A DNA stretch of 64,000 nucleotides from Sergeia podlipaevii (lineage: Eukaryota; Euglenozoa; Kinetoplastea; Trypanosomatida; Trypanosomatidae), in NCBI GenBank assembly GCA_030849805.1, contig JASANZ010002253.1, forward strand, positions 1 through 64,000, in the 5' to 3' direction. Below, in pieces: positions 16,073-24,512 of this stretch. The number at the start of each line of letters is the position of its first letter. Positions within the stretch are counted from its first letter, which is position 1. The notes below the pieces were generated by a model. That model was not told the DNA's origin. It worked only from the letters and a program-made list of their open reading frames with translations, and did no database searches. A program made the position numbers and the translations under genes.

Positions 16073-16501
16073 ATGACCAAGAACGCGTGTAATGCGGTCA
16101 GCACACCCGCACACTTGGAGTGCCAGATTTGCTTCGACTCATTCCGCAACCCCACCCAGCTTGTTTCTTGTGGGCACATTTTTTGTCAGCAGTGCATTTC
16201 AGGCACCTCAACCCGATGCTATCTGTGCCGCCAGGACGTGGAGGGAACGCAGCGACCGAGCGAGGACATTGTTGCACAGGCTGAAGCGGTACCTGTTATG
16301 TGCAGCAGCTGCGGCTGGCGCGGGTCGCGCAAAGCCTCGGAGACACACCGATGTGATCACCGTCAGACGCATTCAACGTACATGAGCTATCCGCAGCACA
16401 CGGATAGCCAGTGGGTCGAAATTGCGACGCAGGGCGGAAACGTTGGTGAGTCGCCATCTGCGTCAGCAGTGCAACCTACGTACAGCGGTATCCCGCTATG
16501 A
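16073..16501 (+). CDS. Short RING-finger protein, probable E3 ubiquitin ligase
   Basis: The first ATG (16073) gives 142 residues. A C3HC4 RING occupies residues 17-52: Cys17, Cys20, Cys33, His35, Cys38, Cys41, Cys49, Cys52. A second small zinc-binding motif follows (CSSCGWRG...HRC). The pair resembles TRAF/SIAH-like arrangements in which a RING is followed by a zinc finger. RING domains recruit E2 enzymes for ubiquitin transfer. The C-terminal 40 residues are Gln/Ser/Tyr-rich and disordered. The same RING-linker-zinc layout, including the GTQRPS/GTREPN linker and the C-x2-C-x-W-x-G core, is found in the gene at 19275, which continues into EF-hands. This gene looks like a paralogue lacking them. 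Confidence 0.85.
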   Translation: MTKNACNAVSTPAHLECQICFDSFRNPTQLVSCGHIFCQQCISGTSTRCYLCRQDVEGTQRPSEDIVAQAEAVPVMCSSCGWRGSRKASETHRCDHRQTHSTYMSYPQHTDSQWVEIATQGGNVGESPSASAVQPTYSGIPL

Positions 16502-17017
16502 CTTCTTCACTGACTTGCTTTACACACACCTTGAAACGTTTTGTTTTGGTGAGAAAATGCAAAACAGGAATAAACACATGTTTGCTTATTTGCTTTACTT
16601 TTTTTTTATTCAACGTGTCTATTCTTTTTTTCTTTTTTACTTTTCCTTTTTGAAGTATGTGGCCTGTGCATTGGGCCGTGAACACTTGCTTTTTCATGAA
16701 TCAAATCAACTTCATGTTGCTCTTTTTTTTTTTTTTTTGCGCGTTTTGTATTTTTTCCTTTGACTTATCCTACCCGTTTCCCTTCCTCACTAATCTTTTC
16801 TTTTGCTTTCTTATCTCCGCTTTTTCTCCCTTTTTTATGATTAAACTCAGGCAATAAAGCACACTATATTTTTTGTTTGGGCGGTGGTGTGTAGCAGTGG
16901 TGGTGCCTATTGTCAATTTTTAGAACAGGAGAATACAACAACGTCGAAAACGAAAAAAAACACGGAAGAGCACATATAAGGAGATAATTAAATAATTACT
17001 CACAACATTGTTTCGGC
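16502..17017. other. Intergenic spacer
   Basis: T-rich DNA with long T-runs near 16725-16740 and pyrimidine-rich DNA to about 16830. Candidate acceptors for the HDAC gene follow around 16890-16930. No gene is supported. Confidence 0.6.
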
Positions 17018-18715
17018 ATGCATTCTAGGAATGAAGGAGGTAGAAGTGAGAAGAAGGCACTTGCTTCCGCCATGGCAGAGGCGATGCCGTCTTCAATGAG
17101 GCGGACGTCCACAGCTGGTTTCTCCAGTGCCATTGACCTGGCGAGACTGGCACCATCTTCTTTTGCGATGCGGAGCTACTGCTCAACCACTGGCGCTACC
17201 ACTGTCGCTGTGGGACCTCAGCGACGAAAGGTGATCTACTTTGTTGATAACAGCGTCACATCCATTGCGTATGCGGAGGGTCACGTGATGCGGCCCTCAC
17301 GAGTGCGTGCGCTGCACTCACTCGTCAAATCTCTTGGCCTCGATGTACGCATGACAGTGTGTCATGCCAGGCCAGCGACGGACGAGGAAATGAGCTGCTT
17401 CCATCGCTCTGCTTATCTGGAGTGTCTACGGCAAGCACCTCATATATGCGGGAACCCGCTTGAGCTTGCCGCGCTTTCGTACCAAAAGGAGTTTGATGTG
17501 TTAGTGGGAACTGCCAAGGGGGATTGCCCTCTTTTTCCAGAAGTGTGGTCACTCGTCTCAAGCCAAGCAGGTGCCTCACTAGCATGTGCTGAGGCTCTCG
17601 TGAACGGTGACGCTACAGTGGCGATGAACTGGTCAGGCGGTATGCATCACGCAGCCGCTGCTCACGCAAGTGGCTTCTGCTTTGTGAACGACATTGTGCT
17701 ATGTATTAGACGGTTGCTACGACACTATCAACGTGTACTGTACATTGATCTTGACGTGCACCACGGTGACGGCGTCGAAGGCGCGTTTTATGGTAATCGC
17801 CGTGTCATGACACTGTCACTTCATCAGTTTGGCAAGGGCTTCTTTCCTGGCACAGGAGACTACTTTTATGTCGACTCTAACCGCAAAAATCCTTCTGGCA
17901 GTGACGGCCCCGCAACCGGCGCAGTGCCTCACCACATCGCGGAGGACGGACAGAGCGACGCGGCCGGGGCGGCAGCACAGAGCTTTGCTGTAAACTGCCC
18001 CTTGCCCGCACGCACAGGTGACGCTGCGTATCTGCTGTCGTTCCGCACAGCTCTTAGTGCGGTGGTGTCGTGCTTCGCTCCTGAGGCGGTGGTTGTTCAG
18101 TGCGGGGCCGACACGATCGCCGGCGATCTCATTGGACGTTTGTGTGTCTCGACAGTAACCCACACGCAATGCGTCTCCGACGTGCTTGCGCTGAACTTGC
18201 CAACAGCGCTGCTGGGCGGCGGCGGCTACCACGTGTTTCATACCGCCAAGTGCTGGGCCATACACACTGCCACTGCGCTCGGCCTCTCTCCGGCGCAACT
18301 GCCCTACTACGTGCCTTCGACTGATCCATACTACTTGGAGTATCGCAAGGAGTGCGCTCCTCTTCGGCCCACGCTGCACGTGCTCCCAGATGTCGACGCA
18401 GACGTGTGTCTAAGCATGGCTGAAAGTTTGGTGTATTGGCGACAGTTGTGTGCAAGCCTGCGAGTACAAATGCGGGCAGCGCGTCTATTCGGCCAGGGCT
18501 TCTTGCGAACAGTTTCATTGAGTCACCAGCAGCGGGCGGTATTGCTCAGGGAGGCACAAGCCGCTGCCAAGCGTGCTCGTGGTACTGTTTCAGGCGGAAA
18601 TGACAACGAGGCTTTTGTTGACGACGAGCCCAGCCAAACGAAAGGGACTAGGAGAGTGAGGGGACGAGGTAGAGGAAGAGGAGTGACCAAGCGAATGAAG
18701 ACCGAAGAATCCTGA
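17018..18715 (+). CDS. Class I histone deacetylase
   Basis: This 565-residue protein carries a complete class I (RPD3-like) deacetylase domain from about residue 70 to 470. Zinc-site and catalytic residues are all present: His210-His211 in GGMHHA, Asp246 and His248 in DVHHGDG, Asp365 in QCGAD, and Tyr404 in GGGGYH. The enzyme removes acetyl groups from lysines, classically on histone tails. About 40 extra residues (Gly/Ala/Asp-rich) are inserted after FPGTGDYFYVDS, close to the active-site rim. The N-terminal 65 residues are Ser/Ala-rich. The tail ends in an Arg-Gly-rich tract (RGRGRGRG) followed by KRMK, a plausible nuclear signal and RNA/DNA-binding patch. Trypanosomes have two class I-like enzymes, DAC1 and DAC2; I cannot tell which this is. 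Confidence 0.95.
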   Translation: MHSRNEGGRSEKKALASAMAEAMPSSMRRTSTAGFSSAIDLARLAPSSFAMRSYCSTTGATTVAVGPQRRKVIYFVDNSVTSIAYAEGHVMRPSRVRALHSLVKSLGLDVRMTVCHARPATDEEMSCFHRSAYLECLRQAPHICGNPLELAALSYQKEFDVLVGTAKGDCPLFPEVWSLVSSQAGASLACAEALVNGDATVAMNWSGGMHHAAAAHASGFCFVNDIVLCIRRLLRHYQRVLYIDLDVHHGDGVEGAFYGNRRVMTLSLHQFGKGFFPGTGDYFYVDSNRKNPSGSDGPATGAVPHHIAEDGQSDAAGAAAQSFAVNCPLPARTGDAAYLLSFRTALSAVVSCFAPEAVVVQCGADTIAGDLIGRLCVSTVTHTQCVSDVLALNLPTALLGGGGYHVFHTAKCWAIHTATALGLSPAQLPYYVPSTDPYYLEYRKECAPLRPTLHVLPDVDADVCLSMAESLVYWRQLCASLRVQMRAARLFGQGFLRTVSLSHQQRAVLLREAQAAAKRARGTVSGGNDNEAFVDDEPSQTKGTRRVRGRGRGRGVTKRMKTEES

Positions 18716-19274
18716 TTTGCTATTCTCTATGCCTCTGTTTTTCTTTTCTTGTTTGCGTAAGCGGTTTCCTCCATACACACAAACGATTACGTGAATCTTA
18801 CCTTTCTGTCTTCTTCTTATGTTCTACTGTTTACTCATGTAGTTTTGTCTCTTTCATATTCCTATTTCTCAACGTTTTCTTCTTATGTTATTCTTGCGTT
18901 CATTTTTTTTTTTTTATAGTTTAGAGTGCAAAGCGCACAGTAGGCTCTTTAGAAAGAAACAAAGAAAACAGAAACTCCAAAGGAGAAGTGTTCCGTAGGT
19001 AATCACTTGACCATTTTGAGATTTCCCTCACGGCATATTAAGTTGGCATCATTTGCATTTCCTTTTTGTTTTCCTCGTTTTTGTTTCTGGTTTTTTTTTC
19101 TTTACTCACCTGACTCACTTTTGACTGGAGTTATACATATTTTATTAAAAATATTCTCCTCCTCCTCTTTTCTTTTTTCCTCCTCTCGTCCATAAAGTAC
19201 TATCGTTCCTTACTTTCATTACATTAACTTTTCCCTCTTTTCATTTACAGAGCTTCAAAGCAAAAAGTAACAAT
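18716..19274. other. Intergenic spacer
   Basis: T- and C-rich almost throughout. It contains the acceptor of the next gene at 19249-19250. No gene is supported; the frame at 19007-19195 is translated pyrimidine-rich sequence. Confidence 0.65.
19226..19250 (+). promoter_or_regulatory. Spliced-leader acceptor of the RING/EF-hand gene
   Basis: A TTTTCCCTCTTTTCATTTACAG tract with the AG at 19249-19250 lies 24 bases before the ATG at 19275. It is one of the clearest acceptors in the window. Confidence 0.7.
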
Positions 19275-20366
19275 ATGACAGCAAATTGTATTGCAGAGGG
19301 ATATGACAAGGAGTTGGAGTGCCCCATTTGCCTCGACTGCCTGAATGATCCAGTGGAGGCGCAGGATTGTGGGCATATGTTTTGCAATACGTGCCTGAGG
19401 GATACCAAGCTGTGCCCTGTGTGCCGTAAACCTATTCAAGGGACAAGGGAGCCCAATCGTATGATTCGCAACATGGTGAACAACGTGACAGTGCGCTGTA
19501 GGAACTGCAATTGGGTGGGGACGCGTGAGCAGGGGAGATTGCACCAGTGCTCATCTGGACCTTCACCATCGCTGGGCCATGTCGCCGGCAGTAATGTGAA
19601 GAACAATAATTACGGTGCTGCCCCATACGTGCCGCCGCAACCTTCAAGTGGCATGGGGTATCCAGCGCAGCCGCAGCAGCAACCGAGCTGTTCGGCCTCA
19701 CCGTATCAAACGAGCGGATGTGGATACCCACCAAATGTTGGTAGCTCCGCTCCTTTTCAAACTGTCAGTTACGGGGTGGTTTCACCACAGGCGAGTAGCA
19801 GCTATGCATCCGCACCGTCAGCGCAGCCTGCGGGAAGGCGTTACTTAGTGGTTGAGCCTACTGGCTCAACCCCATGGCGGCTTTATGGCCTCTCCCAAGA
19901 GGATTACGATCAGATTGTTTCCCTCTTTGTATTTTTTGATGAGGATGATAGCGGGTCACTTGACCGAAAGGAGGTGGGGCGGCTCGCTCGCTGGCTTAAC
20001 TTTGCGCGCACCCCCCAGGAGGTAAACAACATTTTTGCCGCAATGGACGCAGACCGGAGCGGAAGTCTTTCTCTAGGAGAATTTTTATCATGGCTGCGGG
20101 ATAACAGGCCAAATCCTCAGTCACTCTACGGGCTAACGCAGTCACAATACAACACCATCATGATGCAGTTTCACATGTACGATACAAACCAAGACGGTTG
20201 CCTTGAGCAGAACGAATTCACAAATCTTGTCTTGCGCTTAGGGGATGTGCGGGATGCTGCCTCGGCAGCACGGCTGTTTCAAATGATTGATCGCGACCAT
20301 AGCGGCACTATTGATCTTCATGAGTTTCTTTTATTTCGCGCGGGCCAACATAACGTACGTAGGTAA
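19275..20366 (+). CDS. RING finger fused to four EF-hands, possible calcium-controlled E3 ligase
   Basis: This 363-residue protein has three parts. Residues 16-50 form a C3HC4 RING (Cys16, Cys19, Cys32, His34, Cys37, Cys40, Cys47, Cys50), followed by a small zinc finger (Cys75, Cys78, His90, Cys92). Residues about 95-195 are a Pro/Gln/Gly/Tyr/Ser-rich linker like the N-terminal tails of ALG-2 and sorcin. Residues about 215-360 hold four EF-hand loops: DEDDSGSLDRKE, DADRSGSLSLGE, DTNQDGCLEQNE and DRDHSGTIDLHE. All keep the acidic positions 1, 3 and 12 and the Gly at position 6. Spacing and linker suggest a penta-EF-hand relative. The simplest reading is an E3 ligase whose substrate or membrane binding responds to calcium; that function is inference. 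A shorter RING paralogue lies at 16073, on the other side of the HDAC. Confidence 0.9.
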   Translation: MTANCIAEGYDKELECPICLDCLNDPVEAQDCGHMFCNTCLRDTKLCPVCRKPIQGTREPNRMIRNMVNNVTVRCRNCNWVGTREQGRLHQCSSGPSPSLGHVAGSNVKNNNYGAAPYVPPQPSSGMGYPAQPQQQPSCSASPYQTSGCGYPPNVGSSAPFQTVSYGVVSPQASSSYASAPSAQPAGRRYLVVEPTGSTPWRLYGLSQEDYDQIVSLFVFFDEDDSGSLDRKEVGRLARWLNFARTPQEVNNIFAAMDADRSGSLSLGEFLSWLRDNRPNPQSLYGLTQSQYNTIMMQFHMYDTNQDGCLEQNEFTNLVLRLGDVRDAASAARLFQMIDRDHSGTIDLHEFLLFRAGQHNVRR

Positions 20367-21423
20367 AGCAAGAGAAAACAATACAAAGAAGGAAAGCAAC
20401 TGCGTGTTGGGTGGGGGGTGGGGTCCACTAGCACGGTGTTTGCTCGGTTACATTGGGTGAGGAAGCTGAACCGCACGTTTTTTAAAGAATAAATATCACG
20501 GTTCAAGACACTTCACAAGTGGAGGAAAAAAGAACAGTAGTAATACTTTACTGTACGTCTTTTTTCTATCTGCTTCAATTTTTTTAAAAATACGTTTTAC
20601 TATATTTTCTTTACAGTCTGTGCTACTACTGCGAACCTCATTTTCTTTTCTACATATAAAGAAAAAGAAGCCTTGAGGTATTCATTTTTGTGCGTGTTGA
20701 AAGCAAGTGTGAGGCCGGAGCTGATTCTGCTGTTGTTTGCCTACTTTTTTTTTTAATTCTTACAATAGAAATAAAAAAAGCAAAACATGCATACACACAC
20801 ACATATACATAAATAGTTACAGATACGTCAACAATAGAAAACTGCAACTGACCGAAACGAATGGAAGTGTTATAGGAACTTTTGCAGCAAATATAACGTA
20901 TTTTTTTTCTTTTGCTAATTATTGACTTACGCGTGTGCTACTACAAATATTCAATGTTTTTTTTTTTCCTTTTCGTGTGACACATTGACTGCAAAAACGT
21001 AAATTGCTTCAATATTGATTTGTGCGTGTATGTAATTGTCTTCATGTTCTCTCCCCCCGCTCTTCAAGCACCTAACTGATTCTACACAGTGCGTAGTGTG
21101 TTGTTGGTGTGCGTGTGTGGAGGGTGTTGCAAGAGCAAACGTAGGATGTGAACCTTGTGGATAAAGACAATATTTTTTTTTCTCTCTTTTCCCTTTTTTT
21201 TTTTATGCGGCTATTTCAACATATCTCGCTACTCTGTTGAAAAGAGAGCCTAAGTAAATAGAGAGAAACACTTCTCGCTGTTTACTATTTGCCCTTTTCT
21301 CTCTTTCTTTTTTAGTGGAAAATAAGCATATCACTTACAATAGATTAGTTTTGAAGGGGCACATATACGAAAAGCAAACAAGCAGACAAACACTTAGATC
21401 AGAAAGTTCGACGACAAAGTCTA
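20367..21423. other. Long intergenic spacer
   Basis: About 1 kb of AT-rich DNA with T-runs at 20735-20755, 20900-20970 and 21172-21205, and a G-run at 20411-20423. T/C tracts at 21295-21315 are candidate acceptor tracts for the coiled-coil gene. No coding sequence is supported on either strand. Confidence 0.6.
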
Positions 21424-22029
21424 ATGACAGACATTGCAGCTTTCCGCGACTATCAGACGCGCTCTACCATTTTTGCCGAGCGTGAGCGCGCTCTTGATGC
21501 TCGCCGCTCCACGATTCAAGAACTGCGTCAGGCGGTCGCCACTGCCCAGACAGAAAATCAGTCTCGCGAGGAGCACCTTGCTGCGGAGCGTAGTCGTTTT
21601 GCTCAGAAGAAGGCGATGCAAGACGAAAAGGTCAATGTCAAGGACTCGCAGGCACGGGCTCAGCAGGATCGCCTCTTTGCCCTGACGCAGGAGGAGGAGC
21701 GTCTCACTGCATCCATTGCGCAGTGCGACCAGCAGATTGACGCCGCTACAAGTGAGCTGGAGCGCCGCCACGAGATGGAGGGACAACTGCGCGAGGTGAA
21801 GGAGAAGCTGACCCAGCTGAAGCATCAGTTGGAAGACCAAGACGCAAAAGTCATGCGTCTTGAGACGCGAATTGCACGACAGGAGATGAATGCGGATAAG
21901 CGGCATACAGCGTTTGCAGAGCGGCTTCCAGAGCACTGGCTGCCACGGATTGAGGAGGCGGACAAGTCGGCTAGCTTGGAAGACACCGCTGGTGAAAGCG
22001 TGCTTCTGGTAGATGAAATGGCGTACTAG
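21424..22029 (+). CDS. Coiled-coil protein, family unknown
   Basis: This 201-residue protein is almost wholly helical, with continuous heptad-like patterns from about residue 15 to 165 and few prolines or glycines. It is rich in Glu, Gln, Arg, Ala and Leu (for example RLTASIAQCDQQIDAATSEL and LREVKEKLTQLKHQLED). The last 35 residues are acidic and likely unstructured. There is no membrane segment or targeting signal. Such proteins in kinetoplastids are often structural parts of the flagellum, basal body or complexes, but nothing here identifies the role. Codon composition and isolation between two long gaps support a real gene. Confidence 0.8.
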   Translation: MTDIAAFRDYQTRSTIFAERERALDARRSTIQELRQAVATAQTENQSREEHLAAERSRFAQKKAMQDEKVNVKDSQARAQQDRLFALTQEEERLTASIAQCDQQIDAATSELERRHEMEGQLREVKEKLTQLKHQLEDQDAKVMRLETRIARQEMNADKRHTAFAERLPEHWLPRIEEADKSASLEDTAGESVLLVDEMAY

Positions 22030-22859
22030 AAAGAAGGAGAAGGAAGAGGAAAGGCAGGTGAACGCCCTCTAAAAATTGGATATCATCTTTACCCCATGCA
22101 CATCATGGAGCCCACTACTATGCGCGCCTTTGCCGGTACTACGTCGACAAGAGAAACTTCATCGCGAGGAAGTTGCCTGGGGCTCTGACTTGCATGCGCT
22201 GTTTTGCGTCAGCTTTTTTTTTTTTTTTGTATTTTTTCTGTTGCTTTAGATTTAGATGGCATCAGTGTGCATACATATATAGAGAAAAAGAAAGGAAGAT
22301 AAGTTGATCGTCATTTTTTCTATTTATTTTGTGTGTCTAGCGGCTAATTTTGTTTATGCGTTGACAATTTTTAGCTATGCACATTGCTTTTTTGTTTGAG
22401 CATTGCTGAAGGCTGTCATCGCACCCGCACTTCATTATTTCTCCATTTACATTCTTGTTTAGACTTCCCACTACAGGCGACTTACCCACGTATCATATCA
22501 AGCACAATAGTAAACCAGCTTCGTTGCTCTATATCAGGAGAGAAAGAGACTCAGCCATTGTTTCAGTGCGAATAAGTGATTCTCACAGCCCTCTCCCGAT
22601 ATTTTCTTTTTAGTCCTCCAGTATGTAGTATGACAGTTACACCTGCTTCTGTTGGCTCTACACTTTCCCACACTTTTTTCTCTTCCTTTTCCTTTCTGCA
22701 CTTATTCATCTCAAAGATTTGACTTAGCAGTGATACCTAAAACTTCTTTGCTCAGCTTTCTCCACCATATTACCCCATTTCCTTTTCAAAAAACGAGTCA
22801 TACTTTTCTTTCCATTCAAATAGAGAGGGATGTTAATTAACTTCATTCAGGCCAACACG
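22030..22859. other. Intergenic spacer
   Basis: T/C-rich DNA, with a long T-run at 22215-22230 and pyrimidine-rich sequence from 22650 to 22820 that precedes the damaged secreted-protein locus. Frames at 22384-22575 and 22652-22840 are translated pyrimidine-rich sequence. Confidence 0.6.
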
Positions 22860-23237
22860 ATGCCGAGCCCCTTCACAAAGGGAGCTTTTCTCACCGTCGC
22901 CTTTCTCTGCTTTACAGCCTGTGCCGTTGCGGTGGCCGCGCCGCTGCGCATGACCAACGCAGGCACAATAATTCAAGCGTGCAGCGCCGCTCCAACCACA
23001 CTTACGTCTGACTGCGCTGATATCCCGTGCGTTGGCATGCTGACGGAAGAGGCCGTATTCCGCAAGGGTTTCGCTGGCCTATCTAGGTCAGCAATACGTT
23101 GGAACACGAGCCGCTTGCCCACCAAGTGCGGCATTGTGGATTTAGCAGCAGAGTTTGTAAGTGCTCAGNGCAAGGGTTTCGCTGGCGTATCTAGGTCAGC
23201 AATACGTTGGGATGCGCGCGTAGAGCACGCAGGGTGA
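22860..23237 (+). CDS. Secreted or surface protein fragment, frame disrupted
   Basis: The ATG at 22860 (22830 is an in-frame alternative) begins a clear signal peptide: MPSPFTKGAF, then a hydrophobic core FLTVAFLCFTACAVAV with a likely cut near AVA-APL. The mature part has several Cys. The frame ends at 23237 after a repeated segment: a 41-base unit at 23062-23102 recurs at 23170-23210, 108 bases later and in frame, with one mismatch. A single N (23169) lies at the exact left boundary of the second copy. Codon-like sequence continues in other frames to 23524. I do not recognise the family. The locus is either a decayed gene or a tandem family collapsed during assembly. Confidence 0.55.
   Translation: MPSPFTKGAFLTVAFLCFTACAVAVAAPLRMTNAGTIIQACSAAPTTLTSDCADIPCVGMLTEEAVFRKGFAGLSRSAIRWNTSRLPTKCGIVDLAAEFVSAQXKGFAGVSRSAIRWDARVEHAG
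23062..23210 (+). repeat. 41-base direct repeat with an N at the second copy's boundary
   Basis: Copies at 23062-23102 and 23170-23210 differ by one base (C versus G, Leu versus Val) and encode KGFAG(L/V)SRSAIRW. Sequences to the right of the two copies are unrelated. With N at 23169 immediately before the second copy, this resembles two related sequences joined end to end. Confidence 0.85.
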
Positions 23238-23524
23238 TGCACCGGATCCAGCATCCCAAGCCACTTCAGGCCTGCAGCTACCGTCACAGTGGTTCTCCAC
23301 GCTTCCGTACGGGGGGACAGATGAAGGCGCTACGTGCAAAGCAAAACGTGCACCATATTGGACGTATGCTTCGCCCTTCGCCGTCGCAGGCGCTGATGAA
23401 GAGCAACCTGCCACAGCCAGAGGGCACGCAGTGCGAGAGCCGGACGTGCGTACTGAAGATGCGCATCGGACGGTACGAAATGACGAGCACGAAGATGTTC
23501 GTTTGCATCGAAGTATCTAATTGA
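23230..23524 (+). pseudogene. Coding-like continuation of the secreted-protein locus in shifted frames
   Basis: After the stop at 23235-23237 two other frames stay open. The frame starting with the codon at 23230 is open to about 23520 and has a balanced composition in its first half (Pro, Gln, Trp, Thr). The third frame ends at 23524, and in its last 40 codons the third positions are mainly G or C, as in other genes here. It encodes a basic Cys-containing tail (CESRTCVLKMRIGRYEM). A change of frame within one original gene would explain both. This could be true decay or sequence error; the nearby N makes error likely. Confidence 0.4.
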
Positions 23525-24512
23525 CCAGACTTATCGAAAGCAGTGATGGCATGTGGCAGCATTCTGTAGGAAAGAGGACTAAAGGTACTAAAAGAGTAGA
23601 AATGCAAGCAGAAATGGGCATTTCTGTGATATAAAGGAAATTGTTTTCTCTTTATATGGAGAAGATGAAGTTTTAATGGTCTCCATATGGAGCACTCCTG
23701 CTGAACTCACAGTCATAGTCATCCTCTCTATTTTCTAGTTGCTACCATTTTTGTGTTTTATTATATTCCATACTACCAGAAGGATGGCTGCAATGTGTGC
23801 GCTACTAGATTTTTTTTTGTTGATACTTTTGATTGCTCGCTTTACAGCGATGCAACAGCTCTATATATTTCTTAGAGGGTTTCTTTCATATATATTGTTT
23901 GGCACGCTGGTTTGCTTAGATAAAGCTATTTGTAAGAGAGGTACCTGTGTTGCGTTTTACTTGTCGTGCTTTGTTTATTATCACTAGTTTCCCTCATTTT
24001 TTTTTTTTTATGTTACTGTTGTGCTTCATGAGTTGTGCTGTCCTGTGTGCACTCCAGCATGTATAGATAGGCTGAGTGGATGGCCCACCTGTGTGTCTAA
24101 GTACTGTGTGTGATCATGCCACCCAAGACATCTACTTCTTCTTTTGAATCAATGAATGAATGAATTACATGGACATTTAGCTACTGCAGAATAAAAAAGG
24201 TACACATGTGGATCTTTTAATTTTTTTTTTTTTTTTACAATTGCAAGGATCACCATTTTTTGTGTGCAGATCCTTGGGTAGCGTTGTATACCTCAATCTT
24301 TCTCTTGTTCAGGTCATCTGTCTTCACTTTAGATGTTGTCTTGCTATTCCGTTTTGATTTGTTCTTTTTTGTATCTTTTTTATAGCGCGAATACAACTAT
24401 TTGTTGCTGTTTTGAATAGGGTTTTATCTCTCTTTTTTGTGTATAAAGGTGTATGACAGCAAGTGCTCCTTGAATCATAGATACATCTCGATCCCTCTTT
24501 TTTTTTTGTTGA
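23525..24512. other. Intergenic spacer
   Basis: AT-rich DNA with a T-run at 23998-24010, a (GAAT)n-like stretch near 24145-24165, and T-runs at 24222-24236 and 24497-24508 just before the MLH1 start. A hydrophobic frame at 23739-23987 begins with a non-ATG codon and is not supported. Confidence 0.6.

Noticed and set aside
16422..16763. Frame overlapping the end of the short RING gene
   Set aside because: It runs into T-rich 3' UTR and is Phe/Leu-rich, so it is a frame shadow.
23739..23987. Small hydrophobic protein candidate
   Set aside because: It has no ATG at its opening and T-rich composition; an internal ATG gives only a hydrophobic string. It cannot be excluded but is not supported.
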